Shown here: positions 1 through 6,809 of the stretch, piece by piece
Numbering within the stretch: the first letter of the stretch is position 1
Layout of the letters: each line of letters starts with the position of its first letter
Assembly: GCA_023426265.1 (NCBI GenBank)
Contig: JAFABA010000086.1
Coordinates: 1-12,828 of the forward strand
Source of the DNA: Bacillota bacterium
GTDB taxonomy: Bacteria; Bacillota; Clostridia; Christensenellales; CAG-138
Direction of reading: 5' to 3'
Length of the DNA stretch: 12,828 bases
Program-made: the position numbers and the translations under genes
The notes under the pieces: model-generated
The model's database searches: none
What the model was told of the DNA's origin: nothing
What the model saw: the letters and a program-made list of their open reading frames with translations, nothing else

Positions 1-853
1 TGTTCGCATGCAGCTCCATGATTTGCCGCGTCAGCCGGTTGGTTCTAAACAGATGCTTCATGATGCAGCCTGAAAGCACCGCGGGAAGCCGGTAGGGTAA
101 AAGCTCGGTTTTATAGTTGCGAAGATCGACCCCTCGGGCCTCCGCGATTTTAACGCATTCACGTATCACAAGGATTGCCCGGCTCAGGGCGGGTGCGCTG
201 CCCATCAGCTTTCTTGCCGCTGCGGCACTGTCCGCTATGCTCCCGGTCGCTGCTGCGGCCGTGATAACGCCCGCATTGATTGCCATATGCAGCCAGATCC
301 ACTCAAGCATATCGTAAGGACATTCCGTCTTGATGCCCGCTTTCTCAAACAGGGAAACAATATCCGCATAGTTGGAAACGGCTGCTCTGTCTTCGCGTTC
401 AAGCATGATATGGTCAAAAAGAACGCAGTCCATTTGCGTGTTTTCCATATCCATCTGCCCCCCGGCCACAGGATACCCCAGGAGATACTTTCTGCCCTGC
501 AGAATGCTGTTTAACTCGCTTCTTTCCTCGCTGACACCGTTGCATAAAAGAATGGTTCCGCTGATGCGGCTGCTGTTTAATGTGTGTACCGCTTCCTTCA
601 ACCGGCCGCCGGATACGCTGACGAGAATCAGGTCATACCGGCTGTCCGGCTGTGCAAGATGAACCGTGTAGGTGTCGCGTACATCCTCCCCTTTGGGCGT
701 TCTTCTGCCGTCCAGAAGTTTGACCGAAATCTCTTTCGGGCAGGCATTCCTTTTCTGTTCCCGGATCAGGTGTTCCGTTTCAAACCCGGCTTTCTGAAAC
801 GCATAGGCATACGTTGTGCCGATGACGCCAAGCCCCAAAATCATGATTTTCAT
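1..853 (-). CDS. Ketopantoate reductase-like NAD(P)-dependent dehydrogenase, C-terminus off the window
   Basis: The first 284 residues are present; the end lies beyond base 1. The protein opens with a Rossmann nucleotide-binding turn, GLGVIG at residues 7-12, directly after the first beta strand. The overall layout matches the ApbA/PanE family: a Rossmann domain to about residue 165, then a helical domain. PanE reduces 2-dehydropantoate to pantoate with NADPH in the cytoplasm during coenzyme A synthesis. The helical-domain motif here is EWIWLHMAINAG (184-195). When aligned on the Trp of the E. coli PanE motif, the catalytic Lys becomes Trp and the first Asn becomes Ala, so true PanE activity is doubtful and the substrate is unknown. 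The start is the ATG at 853, which overlaps the stop of the upstream TetR gene as ATGA, implying translational coupling. Family assignment is firm, function is not. Co-transcription with a regulator suggests an inducible accessory enzyme. Confidence 0.8.
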   Translation of the reverse strand, partial: MKIMILGLGVIGTTYAYAFQKAGFETEHLIREQKRNACPKEISVKLLDGRRTPKGEDVRDTYTVHLAQPDSRYDLILVSVSGGRLKEAVHTLNSSRISGTILLCNGVSEERSELNSILQGRKYLLGYPVAGGQMDMENTQMDCVLFDHIMLEREDRAAVSNYADIVSLFEKAGIKTECPYDMLEWIWLHMAINAGVITAAAATGSIADSAAAARKLMGSAPALSRAILVIRECVKIAEARGVDLRNYKTELLPYRLPAVLSGCIMKHLFRTNRLTRQIMELHAN

Positions 854-1485
854 AGATCGTTCCCCTTCACATTGTTGAATATAAAATCAAACGTGCCTTT
901 TGCGGCGCCCAAAATGCGTTCCGCCGCGTCGGAAAAGGCGCGTATTTTATCTGGCATGGCTTCCGGCTCCCACTGAAACAAATCGCTGTCCAAATAAAAG
1001 TTTGAAAGGGTCAGCAGCATTTGGGCGGCCTCCAGCGGATATTCCGTGTCAAACAAACGCTCTGAAGCGCCCTCAGATATCACCTCCGAATAAAGGGGCG
1101 CGAGCCGCTTTGTCAAAGCGATCATCAGCTTTTGGTGAAATACCGCGTTCGCCGGCGCGTTGATCTGCGCCTGCTGCACTTTATTTTCGTTGAAAAATTG
1201 GATGCCGGAAAGAACCCGGCGCATCAGCTTTTTTTCGGCACTCAGGCCGGAAAGGTCCTGGGCGCGCAGATGGTCGGCGCACAGCGCGGCATACAGATCA
1301 ACGCACAGGTCCGCACACTCTTCCTTGGAATGAAAGTAGTGGTAGAATACGCCCTTGGGTACGGACAATTCCTCCCTGATTAAGGCGAGCGTGGTATTTT
1401 CATACCCGTTGCACAGAAAAATGCCCCAGATTTTTGTAAGAAGCTCGTTACGCTTCTGATCAAATGCTTTCTTCGTCCTTGCCAC
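850..1485 (-). CDS. TetR/AcrR-family transcriptional repressor
   Basis: This 211-residue protein has the TetR architecture: an N-terminal DNA-binding helix-turn-helix at about residues 32-51, ending in the family signature VPKGVFYHYFHSKEE, followed by an all-helical ligand-binding and dimerisation domain of ordinary length. The start is a GTG at 1485, preceded by GGAGG (1493-1497) with a 7-base gap; no better ATG lies nearby. It is the first gene of a two-gene operon and its stop overlaps the start of the dehydrogenase by four bases. A perfect palindrome at 1506-1526 lies between its -10 box and its start, so it very probably represses its own operon. The inducer cannot be read from the sequence; the substrate or product of the dehydrogenase is a reasonable guess. 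The C-terminal domain was not matched to a named subfamily. Confidence 0.9.
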   Translation of the reverse strand: MARTKKAFDQKRNELLTKIWGIFLCNGYENTTLALIREELSVPKGVFYHYFHSKEECADLCVDLYAALCADHLRAQDLSGLSAEKKLMRRVLSGIQFFNENKVQQAQINAPANAVFHQKLMIALTKRLAPLYSEVISEGASERLFDTEYPLEAAQMLLTLSNFYLDSDLFQWEPEAMPDKIRAFSDAAERILGAAKGTFDFIFNNVKGNDL

Positions 1486-1505
1486 AGCGGCGCCTCCAAA
1501 TCCAC

Positions 1506-1526
1506 AATTAGACCAACGGTCTAATT
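1506..1526. promoter_or_regulatory. Perfect palindrome, probable TetR operator
   Basis: AATTAGACC (1506-1514) and GGTCTAATT (1518-1526) are exact reverse complements separated by AAC. The site shares three bases with the -10 box at 1524-1529 and covers the likely transcription start of the TetR-dehydrogenase operon. Length, symmetry and position are typical of TetR-family autoregulatory operators. Binding by the adjacent regulator is inferred. Confidence 0.85.
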
Positions 1527-1552
1527 ATATGAGTTGACGCCGACGCTGTCAA
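1524..1552 (-). promoter_or_regulatory. Sigma-A promoter of the TetR-dehydrogenase operon
   Basis: On the minus strand a consensus TTGACA (-35, 1547-1552) is followed by a 17-base spacer and a consensus TATAAT (-10, 1524-1529). Both hexamers are perfect, so the promoter should be strong when not repressed; the palindrome overlapping the -10 box gives the repression point. Confidence 0.88.
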
Positions 1553-1575
1553 GGGGAAAGTGAAAAAACAGATAC

Positions 1576-1602
1576 AAAAAGGGGAGGCATCGCCTCCCCT
1601 TT
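1576..1602 (-). terminator. Intrinsic terminator of the ATP synthase operon
   Basis: GGGGAGGC (1581-1588) pairs with GCCTCCCC (1592-1599) around a three-base loop, extended by three A-T pairs. On the minus strand the stem is followed directly by TTTTT. It begins 15 bases after the atpC stop, so it closes the atp operon ahead of the next promoter at 1524-1552. Confidence 0.92.
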
Positions 1603-1616
1603 CGCTGTAGCTGATG

Positions 1617-2033
1617 CTACATATTCTTGTTGGACAAACCCTTCACCTTTTGCCGTGTAATGGCGCGCAACAGCGCGACCTTGGAGTGGGAGGAAGCAAG
1701 CTCGCTTTCCACATGGCTCAGCCGCGCGCGGGCGCGTTCTTCCGCCTTGTGCGCGCGCTCGGCGTCGATTTCCTCCGGCCATTCGCAGGCCTGGCAGAGT
1801 ATGATAACACCGTCCGTCCGAACTTCCATAAAGCCTTCGGAATGGAACGCGGTTTTTACTTCTTCGCCTACGCGGATGGTTAATTCGCCTACGGTGAGCA
1901 CGGTGACCATGGGAATATGGTCGGCAAGCACGCCGATATGCCCCGCGATGGTGTTCACCGTTACGGAGTACGCTTCGCCGTTATAGAACTCGCGCTCGGG
2001 CGTCAGTACCATCAGGCGGAAGGGCTTAGGCAT
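1617..2033 (-). CDS. atpC: F1 ATP synthase epsilon subunit
   Basis: This 138-residue protein has the two-domain layout of epsilon: an N-terminal beta sandwich (about 1-85) that contacts gamma and the c ring, and a C-terminal helical hairpin (about 88-138, beginning near IDAERAHKAEERARARL) that in many bacteria inhibits ATP hydrolysis. Epsilon is part of the central rotor on the cytoplasmic side. The start is the ATG at 2033, with GGGAG ten bases upstream; an in-frame extension to 2069 would lie inside atpD and lacks epsilon character. The gene overlaps the end of atpD by eight bases, which suggests coupled translation, and it is the last gene of the operon. Length and both domains are normal, so unlike delta this subunit seems complete. 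Confidence 0.96.
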   Translation of the reverse strand: MPKPFRLMVLTPEREFYNGEAYSVTVNTIAGHIGVLADHIPMVTVLTVGELTIRVGEEVKTAFHSEGFMEVRTDGVIILCQACEWPEEIDAERAHKAEERARARLSHVESELASSHSKVALLRAITRQKVKGLSNKNM

Positions 2034-3429
2034 GTTTTTGCATCTCCCTGTACTTTTCACGGACATCATCCAGTGTCCCGGTCATTAAGAACGCGGATTC
2101 GGGGATGTCGTCCACCTTGCCCTCCACAATGTCGCCAAAGTCGGCGACGGTTTGCTCGAGAGTCACAAAGCGCCCCGGTTCGCCGTTAAAGACTTCGGCC
2201 ACGTGCAGCGGCTGGGAAAGGAAATTCTGCAGCTTTCTTGCGCGGTAAACCGTCAGCTTATCCTCATCCGAAAGCTCATCCATGCCCAGTATGGCGATGA
2301 TGTCCTGCAGTTCATGGTAGCGCTGCAGGCTTTCCTGTACGCGGCGCGCAACGGAATAATGCCGCTCGCCCACGATGGCGGGCTCAAGGATACGCGAGGT
2401 GGACGCAAGAGGATCCACCGCCGGGTAAATGCCGATTTCCGCAATGGAGCGGGAAAGCACTGTCGTCGCGTCCAAATGCGAGAATATCGTTGCGGGCGCG
2501 GGGTCGGTCAGATCGTCCGCAGGGACATATATGGCCTGTACGGAGGTGATGGACCCGCGCGGGGTGCTGGCGATGCGTTCCTGCAAATCGCCAAGCTCGG
2601 TCGCGAGCGTGGGCTGGTAACCGACAGCGGAGGGCATGCGGCCTAACAGCGCCGAAACCTCGTTGCCCGCCTGGACGTAACGGAATATGTTGTCGATAAA
2701 CAGAAGCACGTCCTGGTGCATTTCATCGCGCAGGTACTCCGCCATGGTCAGGCCTGAGAGCGCCACGCGCATACGCGATCCCGGGGGCTCGTTCATTTGC
2801 CCGAACGCGAGCGACGTGCGCTTGATAACGCCGGATTCGTGCATGTCCGCGATCAGTTCGGTACCCTCGCGGCTGCGTTCGCCCACGCCGGTAAATACGG
2901 AGTAGCCGCCGCGGTTCTTGGCGATGTTGTGCATCAGCTCCATGATGAGCACCGTCTTGCCCACGCCCGCGCCGCCAAACAGGCCGATCTTGCCGCCCAC
3001 CGGGTAGGGGGCCAACAGGTCAATGACCTTGATGCCGGTTTCAAAGAGCGTGGTGGAGGGGCGCTGCATCACAAATGACGGTGGCGGCTGGTGGATGGCG
3101 CGGCGCGGCGCATCGATTTCGCCTTTGCCGTCAATAGGCCTTCCCAGCGAGTCGATGACGCGGCCCAATACGTTTTCCCCCACCGGTACGGTGATGCCGC
3201 CGCCGGTGTTAAATACCTCCGTGCCGCAGCAAAGGCCCTCCGTGGCCTCGAGCGCGATGGCGCGTACCACGCCGGGGCCTGCGTGCTGGGCGACCTCCAT
3301 ATGGATGGGCGGCTCGGTCACGGTTTTTAAAAGCGTGTTGAGCACGGGCTCAAAGCCGCTTTCAAACCGGATGTCAAGCACAGGCCCGGCAATCTTTATA
3401 ATGGAACCCCGAAAATTCTTTTCAGTCAT
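2026..3429 (-). CDS. atpD: F1 ATP synthase catalytic beta subunit
   Basis: This 467-residue protein is the catalytic subunit that makes or hydrolyses ATP in the F1 head. Visible landmarks are the P-loop GGAGVGKT (152-159), the catalytic-glutamate motif GERSREG (183-189), the Walker B strand LLFIDNIFR (242-250), the catch region SALLGRMPSAVGYQPTLATE (259-278) and the lever motif DELSDED (384-390). The usual form of the last is DELSEED; the Glu to Asp change is conservative. Length is standard. Its ATG at 3429 follows the atpG stop with no spacing, and a GGAGG lies eight bases upstream inside the last atpG codons. The nucleotide-binding residues all look intact, so the enzyme should be active. 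Confidence 0.98.
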   Translation of the reverse strand: MTEKNFRGSIIKIAGPVLDIRFESGFEPVLNTLLKTVTEPPIHMEVAQHAGPGVVRAIALEATEGLCCGTEVFNTGGGITVPVGENVLGRVIDSLGRPIDGKGEIDAPRRAIHQPPPSFVMQRPSTTLFETGIKVIDLLAPYPVGGKIGLFGGAGVGKTVLIMELMHNIAKNRGGYSVFTGVGERSREGTELIADMHESGVIKRTSLAFGQMNEPPGSRMRVALSGLTMAEYLRDEMHQDVLLFIDNIFRYVQAGNEVSALLGRMPSAVGYQPTLATELGDLQERIASTPRGSITSVQAIYVPADDLTDPAPATIFSHLDATTVLSRSIAEIGIYPAVDPLASTSRILEPAIVGERHYSVARRVQESLQRYHELQDIIAILGMDELSDEDKLTVYRARKLQNFLSQPLHVAEVFNGEPGRFVTLEQTVADFGDIVEGKVDDIPESAFLMTGTLDDVREKYREMQKHA

Positions 3430-4308
3430 TTACCTGTCCTCCGGGTCAAATGCGTTCGCCGCGCTTACGATCTCCGCAAGCTCGTTGGTGATGGAAAGCT
3501 GGCGAACGGAATGGTATTGCTGGGTGAGCTTTTCTATCATTTCATCCGCGCTGCGGGTGGCGTTTTCCATGGCGGCCATGCGCGCATAGTTTTCGCTTGC
3601 GTAGGCGTGTACCATAGCGCCGTATACAAAGCCGATCATAAACTGTGGCACAAGCGCCTCAAATACCTCCAAAGGCGATGGGTCGTAGAGCATTTGGGTC
3701 CTGTCCTCAGGCACGGCACGCTCTGGAATAAAATCGGAAAGCTCAAGCGGCAAAAGCTTCCGGTCGGTGGGCTCATGCACCAGGGAATTGACAAAGCGCG
3801 TGAACACGATACGGACCTCGTCGATCTCCCCTTTGTCGTACATTTCCATCAATATGGTGACGATCTTTCGCGCGGTATTGACGGAAGGATCCTCCGCGAT
3901 ATGGGAGAAGCTTTCGTTTACCGTGATATTTTTCCGCATGAAGTGCTGCGTGGCCACGTTGCCCACGGTAAACACCTGCACCACAGTGCGGTTTGCCATG
4001 CTTTTGTCAGCTAACGTCAGCACATCGTGGTTGTAGGAACCGGAAAGGCCCTTTTCGCCCGCCACTACGATATAGGCGGCCTTTTTGGCGTCTTCCCTCA
4101 TTTTGATGTACGGGTGGGTCGCGTCCCCGGTATGGGCGAGGATATCCTGCATGACGTCCACGGCACGGTAAAAGTACAGCTTGTTCTGCTCAATGCCGCG
4201 TAGCGCCCGGCGCATACGCGCGGCGGAAACAAGATGCATGGCGTTGGTAATCTGCCGCGTTTGCTTCACACTTTTGATGTGGAAGCGGATGTCGCTCATG
4301 CTGGGCAT
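3430..4308 (-). CDS. atpG: F1 ATP synthase gamma subunit (central shaft)
   Basis: This 292-residue protein forms the rotating shaft inside the alpha-beta hexamer. The N-terminal coiled-coil helix carries the family pattern QTRQITNAMHLVSAARMRRA (16-35), the Rossmann-like middle has GEKGLSGSYNHDV (84-96; commonly DRGLCGGFN in relatives), and the C-terminal helix carries SENYARMAAMENATRSA (238-254) and ends near NELAEIVSAANAF (275-287). Length is normal. The ATG at 4308 lies one base beyond the atpA stop; an alternative ATG three codons later (4299) would give MSDIRF and cannot be excluded. The stop abuts the atpD start. Both terminal helices that reach into the catalytic head are present. Confidence 0.97.
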   Translation of the reverse strand: MPSMSDIRFHIKSVKQTRQITNAMHLVSAARMRRALRGIEQNKLYFYRAVDVMQDILAHTGDATHPYIKMREDAKKAAYIVVAGEKGLSGSYNHDVLTLADKSMANRTVVQVFTVGNVATQHFMRKNITVNESFSHIAEDPSVNTARKIVTILMEMYDKGEIDEVRIVFTRFVNSLVHEPTDRKLLPLELSDFIPERAVPEDRTQMLYDPSPLEVFEALVPQFMIGFVYGAMVHAYASENYARMAAMENATRSADEMIEKLTQQYHSVRQLSITNELAEIVSAANAFDPEDR

Positions 4309-4309
4309 G

Positions 4310-5818
4310 CTACACCGCCTTTATGCTCTGCGCATATTCCTGGATGCACTCCAATAGCGTCGCGCGCGTTTCATCCGTGAGATCAAAGCCCGTCTCCACC
4401 TCGCACATGGCGTTGTCAAATTCCCGGTGGGCGTAGGCAACCAGCCCCGCGTTGAATTTGCGCACCTCGCTGACGGGGATTTTTTTGATGACGTCGCTTG
4501 TGGCGGATAGCAGCAGCAGTACCTGCTCGGAAAGCGAAAGCGGCTCATGCTGCTTTTGCTTCAATGTTTCCGAGAGCCGGTCGCCGTCGTCGAGTATCCG
4601 CTTTGTCGTCGGGTCGATATCCGAGCCGAACTGCGCGAATATCTGCAATTCGCGGTACTGCGCAAGCGTCAGCCTCAATTTGCCGGATACCTTGCGCATG
4701 GCCTTTCTCTGCGCCGCGCGTCCCACGCGCGAAACCGAAAGGCCGACGTTTACGGCAGGGCGCACGCCCGCGTGGAACAGCTCCGTTTCCAGGTAAATCT
4801 GCCCGTCCGTAATGGAGATGACGTTGGTGGGGATGTAAGCGGAAATGTCGCTCGCCATCGTTTCTACAATGGGCAGCGCCGTTAAGGAACCTCCGCCAAG
4901 CTCATCCTTTAAATGCCCCGCGCGCTCGAGCAACCTGCTGTGCAGGTAGAACACGTCGCCGGGGTAGGCTTCACGTCCCGGTGGACGGCGTAACAGCAGG
5001 GACATGGCGCGGTACGCGACCGCGTGCTTACTTAGATCATCGTAAATAATAAGTGCGTCTTTGCCGTCGTACATGAACTGCTCCGCAATGGCGCAGCCCG
5101 CGTAGGGCGCGATATACTGCATGGCCGCGCAGTCGCTCGCGGTGGCGGCGACGATGACGGTATACTTCATCGCGCCCGCTTTTTCCAGCGTTTCGTGGAT
5201 CTGCGCGATTGTGGAGACCTTCTGGCCGATAGCCACATACACGCACAGCACGTTTTTATCGCTCTGATTTAAAATGGTATCGATGGCAATGGTGGATTTC
5301 CCTGTCTGGCGGTCGCCGATAATAAGTTCGCGCTGGCCCTTGCCTATGGGGATGATGCTGTCCACGCACAGTAAGCCCGTCTGCAGCGGCTCGTTGACGC
5401 CCTGGCGGTCGATAATGCGCGGCGCGGGGGATTCGATGGGCCGGAATTTGCTGCCCTGGAGCGGCTTTGCGTCAAGCGGCAGACCCAGCGGGTCGATGAC
5501 GCGGCCTAGAAGCTCGTCCCCTACGGGCACTTCCACAACACGTCCGGTGGAGCGCACCCGCTCGCCCGCATGCACGTCTTCGACGCCGTTTAACAGAACC
5601 GCGCCTACACCATTAAGCTCCAGGTTCATGGCCATGCCGAACACATCGTTGCCAAATGCGATGAGTTCCCCGTAACGGCTGTGGGAAAGCCCTTCGATTT
5701 TCACCACGCCGTCGCCCGCGGAAATCACCGTACCGTATTCGTATACAATCGGCTTGCTCTGGTAGCGTGACAGCCGCTCCCGTAAAGCCGTGCCGATGTC
5801 TTTTGCGGTCATATTCAT
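4310..5818 (-). CDS. atpA: F1 ATP synthase alpha subunit
   Basis: This 502-residue protein alternates with beta in the F1 head and holds the non-catalytic nucleotide sites. It has the P-loop GDRQTGKST (168-176), the strand LIIYDDLSKHAVAYR (256-270), PPGREAYPGDVFYLHSRLLE (279-298), and the arginine-finger region SVSRVGRAAQ with R364. Most relatives have Gly or Ser where this one has Arg after SVSRVG. The N-terminal helix (about 4-20) that normally binds the delta N-terminal domain is kept, which matters because that delta domain is missing here. The start at 5818 is three bases after the atpH stop; a second in-frame ATG two codons later is possible. Upstream ribosome binding is weak, so coupling to atpH translation is likely. 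Confidence 0.98.
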   Translation of the reverse strand: MNMTAKDIGTALRERLSRYQSKPIVYEYGTVISAGDGVVKIEGLSHSRYGELIAFGNDVFGMAMNLELNGVGAVLLNGVEDVHAGERVRSTGRVVEVPVGDELLGRVIDPLGLPLDAKPLQGSKFRPIESPAPRIIDRQGVNEPLQTGLLCVDSIIPIGKGQRELIIGDRQTGKSTIAIDTILNQSDKNVLCVYVAIGQKVSTIAQIHETLEKAGAMKYTVIVAATASDCAAMQYIAPYAGCAIAEQFMYDGKDALIIYDDLSKHAVAYRAMSLLLRRPPGREAYPGDVFYLHSRLLERAGHLKDELGGGSLTALPIVETMASDISAYIPTNVISITDGQIYLETELFHAGVRPAVNVGLSVSRVGRAAQRKAMRKVSGKLRLTLAQYRELQIFAQFGSDIDPTTKRILDDGDRLSETLKQKQHEPLSLSEQVLLLLSATSDVIKKIPVSEVRKFNAGLVAYAHREFDNAMCEVETGFDLTDETRATLLECIQEYAQSIKAV

Positions 5819-5821
5819 AGC

Positions 5822-6049
5822 TTACTCACTTTCAAACAGATGGCGCTCTACATCCTTTACGCGGGACAAAATGCTCGAATCGTACACCTTGCCGTCCACC
5901 ATCGCAAGAAAGCCCCCGATCAGGCGTTCATCGCGCTGCACGTCAAACGTGACCTCGCCGCCCAATATGCGGGAGAACTGCGCCTCTATATTGCCGATGA
6001 GTTTATCATCACACGGACCGGCAATGTACAATTCGCCCTTGTGCATCAT
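5822..6049 (-). CDS. atpH: F-type ATP synthase delta subunit, C-terminal domain only
   Basis: Position between atpF and atpA and the motif RDERLIGGFLAMVDG (39-53), followed by DSSILSRVKDVERHL (57-71), identify this as delta (OSCP in mitochondria). That motif is the signature of the delta C-terminal domain, which binds the tips of the b subunits. The protein has only 75 residues, against about 175-185 in the family. The missing part is the N-terminal six-helix domain that grips the alpha N-termini at the top of F1. Nothing suggests a broken gene: atpF ends intact one base upstream, the frame is open throughout, and conserved residues remain. Two adjacent ATGs (6049, 6046) could start it. Either this lineage uses a minimal delta or the N-terminal domain is supplied from elsewhere. 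Confidence 0.85.
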   Translation of the reverse strand: MMHKGELYIAGPCDDKLIGNIEAQFSRILGGEVTFDVQRDERLIGGFLAMVDGKVYDSSILSRVKDVERHLFESE

Positions 6050-6050
6050 G

Positions 6051-6530
6051 CTAGCCCACCTTCTTGAAGAATTCGTTGATCAGGCGCTCGTTGTCTTCTG
6101 CGCGTACCTCGCGCTCCAAAATATGCCCGGCGAGATCTACGGCAAGCACCGCGGTCTGCTCCTGCAGCTGCAGCATCAGCTCGTCGCGCTCGGCGACGGC
6201 CTGGGCATGCGCCTTACTTAGCGCCTGGTGCGCTTCCTGCCGCGCGTTTTCGGTAATCTCCTGCGCTTCGCATTCGGCGCGCTTTATGCGCTCCTGCACC
6301 AGCTCGTCGGCGGTCTTTTTCGCCTCGCTTAAGGACCCTTCATACTGGGTCTTGAGCGAATCGGCTTCAGCGCGGGCCTTGTCTATGGCTTCCCGCTCGC
6401 GCGCAAACTTTGCCTCGCGTTCGGACATGAACTTGCGCACGGGCTTTATCAGCAATGAGCGCAGTACGATGAACAGCACGACGATGTTTAACAGATGCAG
6501 TGCAAAATCAAGCGGATTTATTTCCAGCAT
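6051..6530 (-). CDS. atpF: Fo ATP synthase subunit b (peripheral stalk)
   Basis: This 159-residue protein has one N-terminal membrane helix (about 8-28, rich in Leu, Ile and Val) and then a long charged helix with many Glu, Lys, Arg and Ala, typical of the dimeric stalk that links Fo to F1. It ends in RLINEFFKKVG, close to the usual C-terminus of Firmicutes b subunits that docks to delta, so b is full length and carries no fused delta domain. The start at 6530 (MLEINPLDFALHLLNIVV) is preceded by AGGGGG with five bases spacing. It lies 14 bases after atpE and one base before atpH. Confidence 0.96.
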   Translation of the reverse strand: MLEINPLDFALHLLNIVVLFIVLRSLLIKPVRKFMSEREAKFAREREAIDKARAEADSLKTQYEGSLSEAKKTADELVQERIKRAECEAQEITENARQEAHQALSKAHAQAVAERDELMLQLQEQTAVLAVDLAGHILEREVRAEDNERLINEFFKKVG

Positions 6531-6544
6531 ACAAACCCCCTAGC

Positions 6545-6778
6545 TTACTTCACAAGCGTGAAGATCATGATCAGCGCTGTAACGAAGCCGTAGATAGCGG
6601 TCGATTCCGTCAATGCAAGACCGAGTATCAACAGCGCGTTGATTTTGCCGTTGGCCTCGGGCTGCCGCGCCACGGCTTCCACCGCTTTGCCTGTTGCAAT
6701 GCCCATGCCAAGGCCCGCGCCTGCGCCCGTCAATACGGCCAAACCTGCGCCGATGGCGATCAATCCAACTTCAGACAT
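6545..6778 (-). CDS. atpE: Fo ATP synthase subunit c (rotor ring)
   Basis: This 77-residue hairpin protein has a glycine-rich first helix (GAGAGLGMG, 18-26), the polar loop RQPE (38-41) that touches gamma and epsilon, and a second helix with the ion-carrying carboxylate E58. It forms the membrane ring that turns as ions pass. From memory it aligns without gaps to the Na+-translocating Ilyobacter tartaricus c subunit with an offset of seven. E65, S66, T67 and Y70 are kept as E58, S59, T60 and Y63, but the ligand Q32 is replaced by M25. Ion choice is therefore unclear, with protons more likely. GGAGG lies nine bases before the ATG, a strong site that fits the high copy number needed. Confidence 0.98.
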   Translation of the reverse strand: MSEVGLIAIGAGLAVLTGAGAGLGMGIATGKAVEAVARQPEANGKINALLILGLALTESTAIYGFVTALIMIFTLVK

Positions 6779-6809
6779 GTTTGTATTCCTCCTAAGTGAT
6801 TGTAATTGA

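Noticed and set aside
1617..2069. Longer epsilon subunit starting at 2069
   Set aside because: The extra 12 residues lie inside atpD and have no epsilon character; the start at 2033 has a usable ribosome binding site and gives the usual N-terminus.
3023..3589. Plus-strand open frame of 188 codons across the atpD-atpG junction
   Set aside because: It has the serine-rich, low-complexity make-up typical of an antisense shadow and spans two real genes.
5822..6300. A hidden delta N-terminal domain through frameshift or fusion with atpF
   Set aside because: The atpF frame is intact up to its normal C-terminus and occupies all sequence directly upstream of atpH, so there is no space or remnant.
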